NCBI GenBank assembly: GCA_009785395.1
Contig: WQWK01000126.1
Span: forward strand, 1-6,225
DNA length: 6,225 bases
Direction of reading: 5' to 3'
Source: Conexibacteraceae bacterium
GTDB taxonomy: Bacteria; Actinomycetota; Thermoleophilia; Solirubrobacterales; Solirubrobacteraceae
The first letter of the stretch is position 1; each line of letters starts with the position of its first letter. A program made the translations under genes and the position numbers. The notes beneath the pieces were generated by a model. It searched no databases and was not told the origin of the DNA. It saw only the letters and a list, made by a program, of their open reading frames with translations. This document shows, in pieces, positions 1 to 6,039 of the stretch.

Positions 1-486
1 GCCGCGGAGCGCGCTCGAGGAGGTGCCGGCGGCGGTGATGATCGCGCCGAGCGTCGGACCGGTGCACGGTGTCCAGGCGACCGCGAAGGCGACGCCGGTG
101 AGGACCGGGCCCGAGTTGCCGGCCCGCTCCATCAGCGAGTTCACGTGCCAGGTGCGGTTGAGCTGCGGGATCAGCGGGCTGAGCACGAACAGCAGCCCCA
201 TCGCGATGATGATCGCGCCGCAGACGCGCTGGGCGGTGGTGCCGGTGAGCGCGCCGCGCAGCGCCTGCTGGCCGATCAGCCCGAGTGCGATGTAGATCGC
301 GCTGAAGCTGCCGATGAACGCGAGGCTCGGGCCGATCACACGGCTGGCTCGCAGCTCGCGCGTGTCCCTCACGCCTGCGACCGCCGCCACGTAGCCGGGG
401 ACGAGCGGCAGCACGCAGGGCGACAGAAAACTGACGAGGCCGGCGACGAAGGCGACCGGGATTGCGATGCCTGACGCTGGATCCAT
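1..486 (-). CDS. ccdA: CcdA/DsbD-type cytochrome c biogenesis transmembrane protein (partial, C-terminus beyond window)
   Basis: This is a polytopic membrane protein of the CcdA family, which passes electrons from cytoplasmic thioredoxin across the membrane to extracytoplasmic thiol-disulfide proteins, typically for cytochrome c maturation. Reading the minus strand from the ATG at 486-484 gives 162 codons that run off the window. The family signature appears twice: SPCVLPLVPGY with Cys24, and TPCTGPTLGAI with Cys141. These are the paired redox cysteines of the two pseudo-symmetric halves. Hydrophobic segments lie at about residues 8-38, 50-72, 87-105 and 127-152. A GAAGG Shine-Dalgarno-like stretch (complement of 491-495) lies just upstream of the ATG. 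Family members are usually around 220-250 residues, so about a third is missing. Because the window cuts the gene, the partner genes (thioredoxin-like ResA, ResB) cannot be seen. The family assignment is secure; the exact client pathway is inferred. Confidence 0.93.
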   Translation of the reverse strand, partial: MDPASGIAIPVAFVAGLVSFLSPCVLPLVPGYVAAVAGVRDTRELRASRVIGPSLAFIGSFSAIYIALGLIGQQALRGALTGTTAQRVCGAIIIAMGLLFVLSPLIPQLNRTWHVNSLMERAGNSGPVLTGVAFAVAWTPCTGPTLGAIITAAGTSSSALRG

Positions 487-585
487 CGGGCCTTCAGCGT
501 ACCGGCAGCGCCGATTCGCGCTGTTTGGACGATTAATTGGTGCGTCAGGGGGGACAAACACACTCGCCGGAGCCCCTTTTTAAGT
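487..585. promoter_or_regulatory. divergent intergenic spacer with AT-rich patch
   Basis: This is the only sizeable spacer between divergent genes (ccdA leftward, the AbiEi/DUF559 gene rightward), so promoters for both are expected here. It is visibly less GC-rich than its surroundings, with patches at 521-540 (TTTGGACGATTAATTGG) and 574-585 (CCTTTTTAAGT). On the minus strand TTGTCC (complement of 552-557), followed about 15 nt later by TTAATC (complement of 531-536), is a weak -35/-10 candidate for ccdA. On the plus strand TTTAAG at 579-584 resembles a -10 box; if used, transcription would start near or after the GTG at 586, which would favour the downstream start codon discussed for that gene. 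None of these matches is strong. Confidence 0.35.
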
Positions 586-1557
586 GTGAGCACTCGCAAT
601 CAGGACCGGAAAACGCTCGCCCAGGACGGGACCGTTGGGCCAAACCGTCGTGATAGCAACGGTTTGGCCCAACGGATCGCTGCACAGGCGCAGCGGCAGG
701 GCGGTCAGATCAGCAGCGAGCAGCTGAAGGCGCTCGGCCTGACCGAGGCCGCCATAAGGCACAGAGCGGCGAAGGGCACCCTGATCCGCGTCCACCACGG
801 CGTCTACGCCGTCGGACACCTGCCGACCACCCCAATCGACCGCGCCCACGGCGCGCTTCTCGCCGCCGGGCCGCTCTCAGCGCTCGCCTTCGACGCCGCG
901 CTCGCCTACTACCGCCGCGACCCGAACTGGCCCCGAACACTCGAGCTCATCTCCCCCGCCGACCGCCGCCCAGACGGCATCAGGGTCCACACCTGCTCGA
1001 CGCTGATCGGCCGCGACATCCGCACACCCCAAGGCCTCCGAATAACAAGCCCCGCCCGGACCGCGCTCGACCTCGCCCCGAGGCTCACGGCAAACCGCCT
1101 GACGAGGATCGTCGACGACCTTCGCCACCGCAACGGCCTAAAGCTCTGGCAGCTGAAAGACGTCGCGGAGCGCAACGCCCGCCACCCGGGCGCGAAGCGG
1201 CTCCTCGCACTTCTCACCGAAAGCCAGGACGAGCCGACCCGCTCCGACCACGAGGCCACCTTCATGCGCCTGTGCAGGAGGTACAAGCTCCCGACCCCGC
1301 AGCTCAACGTCCACGTCGCCGGCCACCGTGTCGACGCCTACTTCCCCGACCACCGGCTCGTGGTCGAGATCGATGGCGACCTGACGCACGCGGAGGACTG
1401 GCGACCGGCCTTCGAGACCGATCGCGAGCGCGTCGTCGACATCCTCGAGGCCACCGGCTTCCCGACGATCCGCCTCACGAAGCGCCAGATCACCCGCCGC
1501 CAGCGCGAGACCGCCAAGAAGCTGGCGAGCATCCTCGCCGCCCGGGAACGCCAGTAG
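586..1557 (+). CDS. AbiEi-like winged-helix + DUF559/Vsr-like nuclease-fold protein
   Basis: The 323-residue product resembles the widespread actinobacterial proteins annotated as 'type IV toxin-antitoxin AbiEi family antitoxin domain / DUF559'. Residues about 27-77 form the N-terminal winged-helix segment, with the typical QLKALGLTEAAIRHR helices and an RVHHGVYAVG wing. Residues about 85-210 match the middle region (TSPARTALDLA). Residues about 218-320 form a PD-(D/E)XK-type DUF559 domain with Glu223, Asp250 (HRVDAYFP), Glu261 and Asp263 (VVEIDGDLTH), His268 and DRERVVDILEATGFPTIRLT near the end. The putative catalytic acidic residues are intact. A CGGAG lies 13 nt before GTG 586. An in-frame TTG at 664 would give a 297-residue protein whose N-terminus fits the family better. 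No adjacent AbiEii-like toxin gene is present, so an antitoxin role is not supported by context. Its activity is unknown; DNA binding and nuclease function are inferred from fold families. Confidence 0.85.
   Translation: MSTRNQDRKTLAQDGTVGPNRRDSNGLAQRIAAQAQRQGGQISSEQLKALGLTEAAIRHRAAKGTLIRVHHGVYAVGHLPTTPIDRAHGALLAAGPLSALAFDAALAYYRRDPNWPRTLELISPADRRPDGIRVHTCSTLIGRDIRTPQGLRITSPARTALDLAPRLTANRLTRIVDDLRHRNGLKLWQLKDVAERNARHPGAKRLLALLTESQDEPTRSDHEATFMRLCRRYKLPTPQLNVHVAGHRVDAYFPDHRLVVEIDGDLTHAEDWRPAFETDRERVVDILEATGFPTIRLTKRQITRRQRETAKKLASILAARERQ
632..675. repeat. perfect 17-bp inverted repeat with 10-nt loop (candidate operator or RNA hairpin)
   Basis: The left arm CCGTTGGGCCAAACCGT (632-648) is the exact reverse complement of the right arm ACGGTTTGGCCCAACGG (659-675), with a 10-nt loop, CGTGATAGCA (649-658). 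The core TTGGGCCAA/TTGGCCCAA of each arm is itself nearly palindromic. No T-tract follows, so a simple intrinsic terminator is unlikely. The element lies within the first 30 codons if translation starts at GTG 586, or overlaps the start codon if TTG 664 is used. Known AbiEi antitoxins bind inverted repeats at their own promoter and repress it, so an autoregulatory operator is a reasonable inference; a translation-controlling hairpin or a dispersed palindromic repeat are alternatives. Confidence 0.85.
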
Positions 1558-1589
1558 GTTCACACCGCGGGGGGAGGTTCCGCTGAACC
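1557..1589. terminator. possible weak hairpin at convergent gene ends
   Basis: The convergent AbiEi/DUF559 and hydrolase genes are separated by only two bases (1558-1559). GGTTCA (1557-1562) pairs with TGAACC (1584-1589), and GCGG (1567-1570) with CCGC (1580-1583), giving an interrupted stem with a four-base bulge. There is no T-tract and most of the structure lies inside the last codons of the hydrolase gene, so this is only a tentative transcription-end signal. Confidence 0.2.
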
Positions 1590-2345
1590 ACCCCCGCGCT
1601 CAACGCCTTCAGGCAGCCGCCCCTCCTCCGAGAGTTTCTCCAGATGCGCCTCGAGCGTCACCGCCGCGGCGGGCCGCAGCGCGACCGGCGCGTCAGCCCA
1701 AACCGCATCGAGAAGATCTTGAATCGTGCGCTTGCCTTCGGCAAGCGCGGTGACAAGAGCCTGTTCGCGCGCCAAACGATGCGCGATGTACTCGCTGAGC
1801 TTCTCGTCCGGCGCCGAGACAACAGGCCCGTGACCAGGCGCAATCAGCGACAGGCCAAGACCCCGCAGTCGCCTCAAGCCATCGAGGTACTCGCCCAGCT
1901 GCCCCGCCACAAAGACGCTGCCCTCCCCCAGCACCGCGTCCCCGGTGAAGGCGATCCCGTCGGCCACATAGGTGAGGTGGTCGGGAGCGTGGCCGGGCGT
2001 CGCGACCGCCTCGAGCGGCCCGCACCAGTCACCGTCGCGGAGCAGCGCCTGGACGTTGCCGCGAGCAGCGGCGAGCGGCACCGGCGAAAAGCGCCGGACG
2101 ATCTCGGCGACGCCCTCCGCGTGATCCGCGTGGTCATGCGTGAGCAGCACGGCGCCGAGGCCGCCGCGCTCGTCGAGCTCCTCGCTGATCGCGTCGAGGT
2201 GAGCGGGCAGCGCCGGGCCCGGATCGATCAGCCAGCCCGGCTCGCGCCCGTAGATCCAGGTGTTGGTGCCGGTCAGCGTGAACATGCCCGGGTTGTCGGC
2301 GCGGAGGCCGACGGCGTCGTGACCGGGCAGCTCCAGGCGGGCCAT
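1560..2345 (-). CDS. LACTB2-like metallo-beta-lactamase-fold hydrolase
   Basis: This 261-residue soluble enzyme belongs to the metallo-beta-lactamase fold superfamily and resembles the LACTB2/glyoxalase-II-like branch. Near the N-terminus NPGMFTLTGTNTWIYG (residues 18-33) is the typical opening of that branch. The metal-binding set is complete: THDHADH with His70, His72, Asp74 and His75; His119 in TPGHAPDH; Asp136 in FTGDAV; and His172 in APGHGPV. Residues about 182-245 look like the C-terminal winged-helix domain common to LACTB2-type proteins (KLSEYIAHRLAREQALVTAL, then TIQDLLDAVW), followed by a short Gly/Pro-rich tail. The human LACTB2 relative is an endoribonuclease, whereas many bacterial relatives have unknown substrates, so the substrate here is not assignable. 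The ATG at 2345 lacks a visible Shine-Dalgarno sequence. Only 22 bp separate it from the divergent membrane-protein gene. Confidence 0.92.
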   Translation of the reverse strand: MARLELPGHDAVGLRADNPGMFTLTGTNTWIYGREPGWLIDPGPALPAHLDAISEELDERGGLGAVLLTHDHADHAEGVAEIVRRFSPVPLAAARGNVQALLRDGDWCGPLEAVATPGHAPDHLTYVADGIAFTGDAVLGEGSVFVAGQLGEYLDGLRRLRGLGLSLIAPGHGPVVSAPDEKLSEYIAHRLAREQALVTALAEGKRTIQDLLDAVWADAPVALRPAAAVTLEAHLEKLSEEGRLPEGVERGGGSAEPPPAV

Positions 2346-2367
2346 CGATCGAGGATGTCACGATGGT
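2346..2367. promoter_or_regulatory. 22-bp divergent start region
   Basis: This tiny spacer separates two divergent start codons, ATG at 2345 (minus) and GTG at 2368 (plus). It cannot hold two full promoters, so promoter elements must extend into the opposing coding sequences, or one or both messages are leaderless. GAGGA at 2351-2355 may serve as a somewhat distant ribosome site for the plus gene. Small symmetric sequences are present: TCGATCGA (2345-2352), and GTCAC (2357-2361) with GTGAC (2371-2375). Either could be a protein-binding site, but they are too short to be convincing. Confidence 0.3.
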
Positions 2368-3432
2368 GTGGTGACGGTGCCCGAGAGTGCACCTCCCACA
2401 GAGCCGGTGACCGGCTGGGAGGCAGACGGCCTCGACGAGAAGAAGGCGACCCGCAACCTCTGGCACGGCCTGATCGCGATGGTCGTGCTGGTGGGGATGG
2501 TCGTCGGCCTGCTGCTGGAGGTCCCGGGGCTGCACGACGTCCAGCAGCAGATCCTGCGCATGCCGATCGGCTGGGTGGTGCTGGCACTCGCACTCGAGGT
2601 GCTCTCCTGCATGGGTTACGTCGTCGCCTTCCTGCAGGTCTTCGAGCGGGCGCCGTTCCGATTCGGCGCGCGCGTGGCGCTGAGCGAGCTGGCATTCGGG
2701 GCGGCGGTCGCGGTCGGCGGCGCCGGCAGCGTCGCCGTCGGCGCCTGGCTGCTGATCGAGCGCGGCGCCAAGCCGGGGCGCGTCGCCGAGCGCTCCGCCG
2801 TGCTGTTTCTGCTCACGAGCGGCGTCAACGTGATCACGCTGGCGATCGCCGGACTCGGCGCCTGGCTGGGCATCCTGCCGGGCTCACGCGATCCGCTGCT
2901 GACCCTGGTGCCGGGGCTGGTCGGGGTCCTGACACTGGTCGGGTTCCTCTCGCTCCCCTGGTTCGCTCAGCACTTCATCGTCAACCGCTTCGAGGGACGC
3001 GCGGCGCGCTGGGCGCTCGCCATATCGGACACGATCCGCGAGACCGCACGGCTGCTGTTCAGTGCCGACTGGCGGCTGGTCGGCGCGTTCGGCTACCTCT
3101 GGTTCGACATCGCCGTGCTGTGGGTCTGCTTCCGCGCGCTCGGGACGACACCGCCGGTGGCTGTCGTCGTGCTCGCCTACCAGATCGGCTACCTCTCGAA
3201 CCTGATCCCGATCCCCGGCGGCATCGGCGTCCTCGACGGAAGCTTTGTCGGCATGTTCGTGCTGTACCACGTCAACGACACACTCGCGACCTCGGCCACG
3301 ATCGTCTACCACGCGATCTCGCTCTGGGTGCCCGCCACCTGGGGCACGATCGCCTTCCTGCTACTGCGGCGCAGCCGCAACGAGCCGATCAAATGGCGGC
3401 TGAAACGAGGAGAGCAGCCAGCGGACTCCTGA
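2368..3432 (+). CDS. UPF0104 / lysylphosphatidylglycerol synthase TM-region family, flippase-like membrane protein
   Basis: This is a 354-residue integral membrane protein of the family variously called UPF0104, YbhN-like or LPG synthase transmembrane domain. Hydrophobic segments appear at about residues 32-51, 67-91, 104-129, 143-168, 177-198, 236-256, 263-283, 288-302 and 310-333. The diagnostic stretch AYQIGYLSNLIPIPGGIGVL (270-289), containing PGGIG, is intact and followed by DGSFVGMFV. The Arg/Lys-rich C-terminal tail (334-347) is probably cytoplasmic. The soluble aminoacyl-transfer domain of full-length MprF is absent, so the protein corresponds to the membrane 'flippase-like' half only; members are thought to move lipids or lipid-linked glycans, but the substrate is unknown. 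The start is GTG 2368; GTG codons at 2371 and 2377 are alternatives. An ATG at 2363 is excluded because it meets a stop after three codons. Its 3' end overlaps the next gene by 40 bp, indicating an operon. Confidence 0.9.
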   Translation: MVTVPESAPPTEPVTGWEADGLDEKKATRNLWHGLIAMVVLVGMVVGLLLEVPGLHDVQQQILRMPIGWVVLALALEVLSCMGYVVAFLQVFERAPFRFGARVALSELAFGAAVAVGGAGSVAVGAWLLIERGAKPGRVAERSAVLFLLTSGVNVITLAIAGLGAWLGILPGSRDPLLTLVPGLVGVLTLVGFLSLPWFAQHFIVNRFEGRAARWALAISDTIRETARLLFSADWRLVGAFGYLWFDIAVLWVCFRALGTTPPVAVVVLAYQIGYLSNLIPIPGGIGVLDGSFVGMFVLYHVNDTLATSATIVYHAISLWVPATWGTIAFLLLRRSRNEPIKWRLKRGEQPADS

Positions 3433-4832
3433 AGCAGCCCCGCAGCCTTGCGGCTGCACTGCTGCTCGGCGCCGCCGTCAGTCAGGCGGTGCTGGATGAC
3501 GGCGGTTTCGGACCGGTCCCGAAGCTGATCTTCGGCGGCCTGGCGCTGGCGGCGCTGGCGGCCGCCTGGGCGTGTGACAGCGCGGCCGCGGCCCGGGCCG
3601 CGCGGCATCCGCTGGCGATCGTGCTGGGGGTGCTCGCGCTGTTCGGCGCGGCCTCGGCGGCCTGGACGACCGGCGCCCCTGGCGCGGCGCTGCGCTGGGG
3701 GCTGGCCACTGCCGGGTACGGCGCGGTGCTGGTCGCGAGCCAGGTGGTGAGCCGGCGCCCCCGGGGGCAGGTCGGGATCGCGATCCTGATCGTGCTGCTG
3801 GCGGCCATCTCCGGCCTGGTCGGCCTGTGGGCCGCGGCCGCGTTCGTAACGCCCGAGGCAAACCACACGACCGGCTTCTGGCGCCCCGCGGGAATGCTCG
3901 GCTACTCGTCGGCGCTGAGCGTGCTGCAGATCTCGGCGCTGCCGGCCATCCTGACGTGGATGCACGATCGCCGGCTCGCCGTCAGCGCCGCCGCGGCATT
4001 CGCCGGAGCGGTCGCGGCGGTGGTGCTGGCGCTCGACCAGAGCCGCCTGGAGTCGGTGCTGGCGGTCCTGGTCTGCGCGGTCGCGCTCAGGTGGCCGGCC
4101 GCAACCGTGCGGCAGCCGCGCCGTCGCGTCGCTGCATCGCTCGGGCTGCTCGCGCTGGCCGCCGCCGGCGCCTACATCGTCGCCGGCCGCAAGGTCTCAT
4201 ACCTGGCGCACACGCACCAGCTGCCGCGCACGACCGGGCTCGCGGCGATCCTGATCGCGACCGCCGTCGTCTGGGCGCTGGCGCGGGCCGCCGAGCGCTC
4301 GGGGCCCGAGCGCCGGCATGAGCGCCGGATGCGGCTGGCCGCGATCGGCGCCGTGCTGGCGCTCACCGCCGGCATCGTCACCTTCACCGCGATCGAGGGC
4401 GACACGAGTCACGTCGTGTACGTCCAGAACGGCGGGTTCTTCCACGGCCGGCTCGGGATCTGGAGCCAGGCGCTCAACACCGCCACGCAGCGGATCCTGT
4501 GGGGCCACGGCGCCGACTCGTCGCTGATCAGCACGCCCGTGCCGGAGCCCGGCGAGGCGATCCCGGACGCCCACGATCTTCCCCTGGAGATGTGGGTCGA
4601 GCTCGGCATTCCCGGGCTCGCGCTCGCGCTGCTGGCCTACTGGACGAGCCTGAAGGCGATCTGGGATGCGCGCCTGCAGCACAACTTCTGGACGTTCGGC
4701 CCCGCCGCGATCGCCTTTCCGCTGGCGGTCCTGCTCGACTGGGAGTGGCATCTGCCCGGGTCGGCCGCGATCTGGACGCTGGCGCTCGGGGCGCTGATCG
4801 CGCGACGAGGCGTACAAGATATGGTGTTTTGA
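3393..4832 (+). CDS. O-antigen ligase / Wzy polymerase-like polytopic membrane protein
   Basis: This 479-residue protein has about 12-14 hydrophobic segments between residues 18 and 470. A large hydrophilic, probably extracytoplasmic loop (about 334-402) carries the Wzy_C/WaaL-type signature: GRLGIWSQAL (352-361, Arg353), ILWGHGADSS (368-377), then DAHDLPLEMWVELGIPGLAL (392-411) with His394. In many relatives this last motif is AHN or AHS; here it is AHD. Enzymes of this family join or transfer undecaprenyl-linked glycans to an acceptor outside the membrane; which glycan is used here is unknown. The reading frame stays open far upstream (from before 1644), but that stretch lies antisense to the hydrolase gene and out of frame within the flippase-like gene, so it is not coding. 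ATG 3393 was chosen as start. A strong GAGGAGAG at 3407-3414 lies after it, so CTG 3429, overlapping the upstream stop, is an alternative (467 residues). Confidence 0.85.
   Translation: MAAETRRAASGLLKQPRSLAAALLLGAAVSQAVLDDGGFGPVPKLIFGGLALAALAAAWACDSAAAARAARHPLAIVLGVLALFGAASAAWTTGAPGAALRWGLATAGYGAVLVASQVVSRRPRGQVGIAILIVLLAAISGLVGLWAAAAFVTPEANHTTGFWRPAGMLGYSSALSVLQISALPAILTWMHDRRLAVSAAAAFAGAVAAVVLALDQSRLESVLAVLVCAVALRWPAATVRQPRRRVAASLGLLALAAAGAYIVAGRKVSYLAHTHQLPRTTGLAAILIATAVVWALARAAERSGPERRHERRMRLAAIGAVLALTAGIVTFTAIEGDTSHVVYVQNGGFFHGRLGIWSQALNTATQRILWGHGADSSLISTPVPEPGEAIPDAHDLPLEMWVELGIPGLALALLAYWTSLKAIWDARLQHNFWTFGPAAIAFPLAVLLDWEWHLPGSAAIWTLALGALIARRGVQDMVF
3407..3414 (+). promoter_or_regulatory. 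strong Shine-Dalgarno-like sequence without an obvious start
   Basis: GAGGAGAG sits inside the last codons of the flippase-like gene. No ATG, GTG or TTG lies at a normal distance downstream in the frame of the ligase-like gene; the first possibility is CTG at 3429-3431, 14 nt away, which overlaps the upstream TGA as CTGA. It may instead be incidental (Arg-Gly-Glu codons in the upstream frame). Confidence 0.3.
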
Positions 4833-5995
4833 TCGCAGAGCCAGCTTCACCAGGAACAGTCCTCGCGCTCATCCGCTCGGGCGAGGCGACAACCAGAAAC
4901 GAGCTCGCCGAGCGACTCGGGGTCGCCCGATCGACAGTCGTGCAGCGGCTCGGCCTGCTCGGCAGCGTTGGGCTGGTGCGGGTCGCCGGTGACGCCCAGT
5001 CGAGCGGCGGGCGTCCCGCCTCGATCTTCGCATTCGACGAGACCGCCGCCGTGGTGGTGGTCGGCGACCTCGGCCAGACGGGCTGCCATCTGGCCGTCTG
5101 CGACCTCGCCGCCCGGCCGCTCGCCGAACTCACGGCGGCGCTCTCGATCGATCAGGGTCCCGACGCGGTGCTCGACTGGGTCAAAGCGCGGTTCACCGAC
5201 CTGCTTGCAGAGGTCGGACGCGGGTGGGATGACGTGCTCGGTATCGGCATCGGCCTGCCCGGCCCCGTCGACTTCGACACGGGACGCCCGGTGAGCCCGC
5301 CGGCGATGCCCGGCTGGGACGGCATCGACGTGCCCGCCATGTTCACCGACGTGGAGGACTGCCCCGTTCTGGTGGACAACGACGCCAGGATCATGGCGCT
5401 CGGCGAGCACCGCGAGGCACGCCGCGGCGACGCCCACATGATCTTCGTCAAGATCGGCAGCGGGATCGGCGCCGGACTGATCGCCTACGGCCAGGTGCTG
5501 CGCGGCGAGCGCGGCGCGGCCGGTGACATCGGCCACATCGTCGTCGACCCTACGGCCTCCGAGGTCTGCCGCTGCGGGAACGTCGGCTGCCTCGACGCCG
5601 TCGCCGGCGGCTGGGCGATCGCGCAGCGCATGGGCGACATCGCACCGACTCCACCGGACGTGGTTCGGCTCGCGCGCGAAGGCCACCCTGAGGCGACGGG
5701 CCAGGTGCGCCGCAGCGGCCGCATGGTCGGTTCCGCCGTCGCCGACGCCGTGAACCTGCTCAACCCGACCTCGGTCGTGATCGGCGGCAAGCTCGCCGAG
5801 GCCGACGAGCAGGTGTTCGCGGCCGTGCGTGAGGTCGTCTACCGGCAGTCGACACCGGTCGCTTCGCGCCACCTCGAGATCGCGCTCACCGAGCTCGGGC
5901 ACATGGCCGGCGTCGTCGGCGCGGCCCACATGGTGATCGATCACGTGCTCGACCCCCAGCGGGTCGAGACGCTGTTGGAGCGACGTTCGGCCTGA
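4829..5995 (+). CDS. ROK-family transcriptional regulator (NagC/XylR type)
   Basis: The product is a 388-residue sugar-responsive DNA-binding regulator. Residues about 8-66 form a winged helix (TRNELAERLGVARSTVVQRL, then a wing ending in the typical SGGRP). The rest is a ROK fold: GDLGQT (79-84), GIGIGLPGPVD (138-148), VDNDARIMALGE with Asp185 (182-193), KIGSGIGAGLI (208-218), GAAGDIGH with His236 (229-236) and the zinc site CRCGNVGCLD with Cys247, Cys249 and Cys254. Two positions usually Glu in the family are Asp: Asp233 (GEIGH becomes GDIGH) and Asp256 (GCLE becomes GCLD). The start is taken as TTG 4829, which overlaps the upstream TGA (TTGA), implying translational coupling; the open frame further upstream is a shadow of the ligase-like gene. 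Its genetic linkage suggests that it controls the membrane operon, itself included, but neither ligand nor operator is known. Confidence 0.9.
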   Translation: MIAEPASPGTVLALIRSGEATTRNELAERLGVARSTVVQRLGLLGSVGLVRVAGDAQSSGGRPASIFAFDETAAVVVVGDLGQTGCHLAVCDLAARPLAELTAALSIDQGPDAVLDWVKARFTDLLAEVGRGWDDVLGIGIGLPGPVDFDTGRPVSPPAMPGWDGIDVPAMFTDVEDCPVLVDNDARIMALGEHREARRGDAHMIFVKIGSGIGAGLIAYGQVLRGERGAAGDIGHIVVDPTASEVCRCGNVGCLDAVAGGWAIAQRMGDIAPTPPDVVRLAREGHPEATGQVRRSGRMVGSAVADAVNLLNPTSVVIGGKLAEADEQVFAAVREVVYRQSTPVASRHLEIALTELGHMAGVVGAAHMVIDHVLDPQRVETLLERRSA

Positions 5996-6005
5996 GTCGC
6001 TTCAG

Positions 6006-6039
6006 CGCCTGCGGCGGCCCCGCTAGGCCGCCGCTGGCG
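6006..6039. terminator. GC-rich hairpin between convergent genes, possibly bidirectional terminator
   Basis: GCGGCGGCC (6011-6019) pairs perfectly with GGCCGCCGC (6026-6034) around a six-base loop. After a single T/T mismatch, CGCC (6006-6009) pairs with GGCG (6036-6039). The hairpin begins 11 bp after the ROK-gene stop and spans the stop codon of the aldolase gene on the other strand. There is no T-tract; hairpins without U-tails are proposed as terminators in high-GC Actinomycetota, but pairing of this kind is also easy to find by chance in such GC-rich DNA. Confidence 0.45.

Noticed and set aside
23..474. Plus-strand frames across the ccdA region
   Set aside because: The minus strand encodes an unmistakable CcdA protein with both cysteine motifs; the plus-strand frames are shadows.
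632..675. Reading the palindrome as a transposon end or a CRISPR repeat
   Set aside because: There is a single copy in the window, with no flanking transposase, target duplication or regularly spaced repeats.
1644..3392. Very long in-frame upstream extension of the ligase-like gene (over 580 codons without a stop)
   Set aside because: It runs antisense to the well-supported MBL hydrolase and out of frame through the flippase-like gene. Its translation is Arg/Gly/Ala-rich with no recognisable domain, a typical high-GC shadow frame.
3306..3965. 219-codon minus-strand frame opposite the flippase/ligase junction
   Set aside because: Arg/Gln/Gly-rich low-complexity sequence opposite strongly hydrophobic real coding sequence. 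No motif is present.
4499..4828. Upstream in-frame extension of the ROK gene
   Set aside because: It lies wholly within the ligase-like gene in another frame and translates to Arg-rich sequence without similarity. The winged helix begins just after TTG 4829, as expected for the family.
4847..5944. 365-codon open frame on the minus strand opposite the ROK gene
   Set aside because: Low-complexity Ala/Asp/His/Arg-rich translation with no family motif. The opposite strand carries all the ROK and winged-helix motifs, so this is an antisense shadow.
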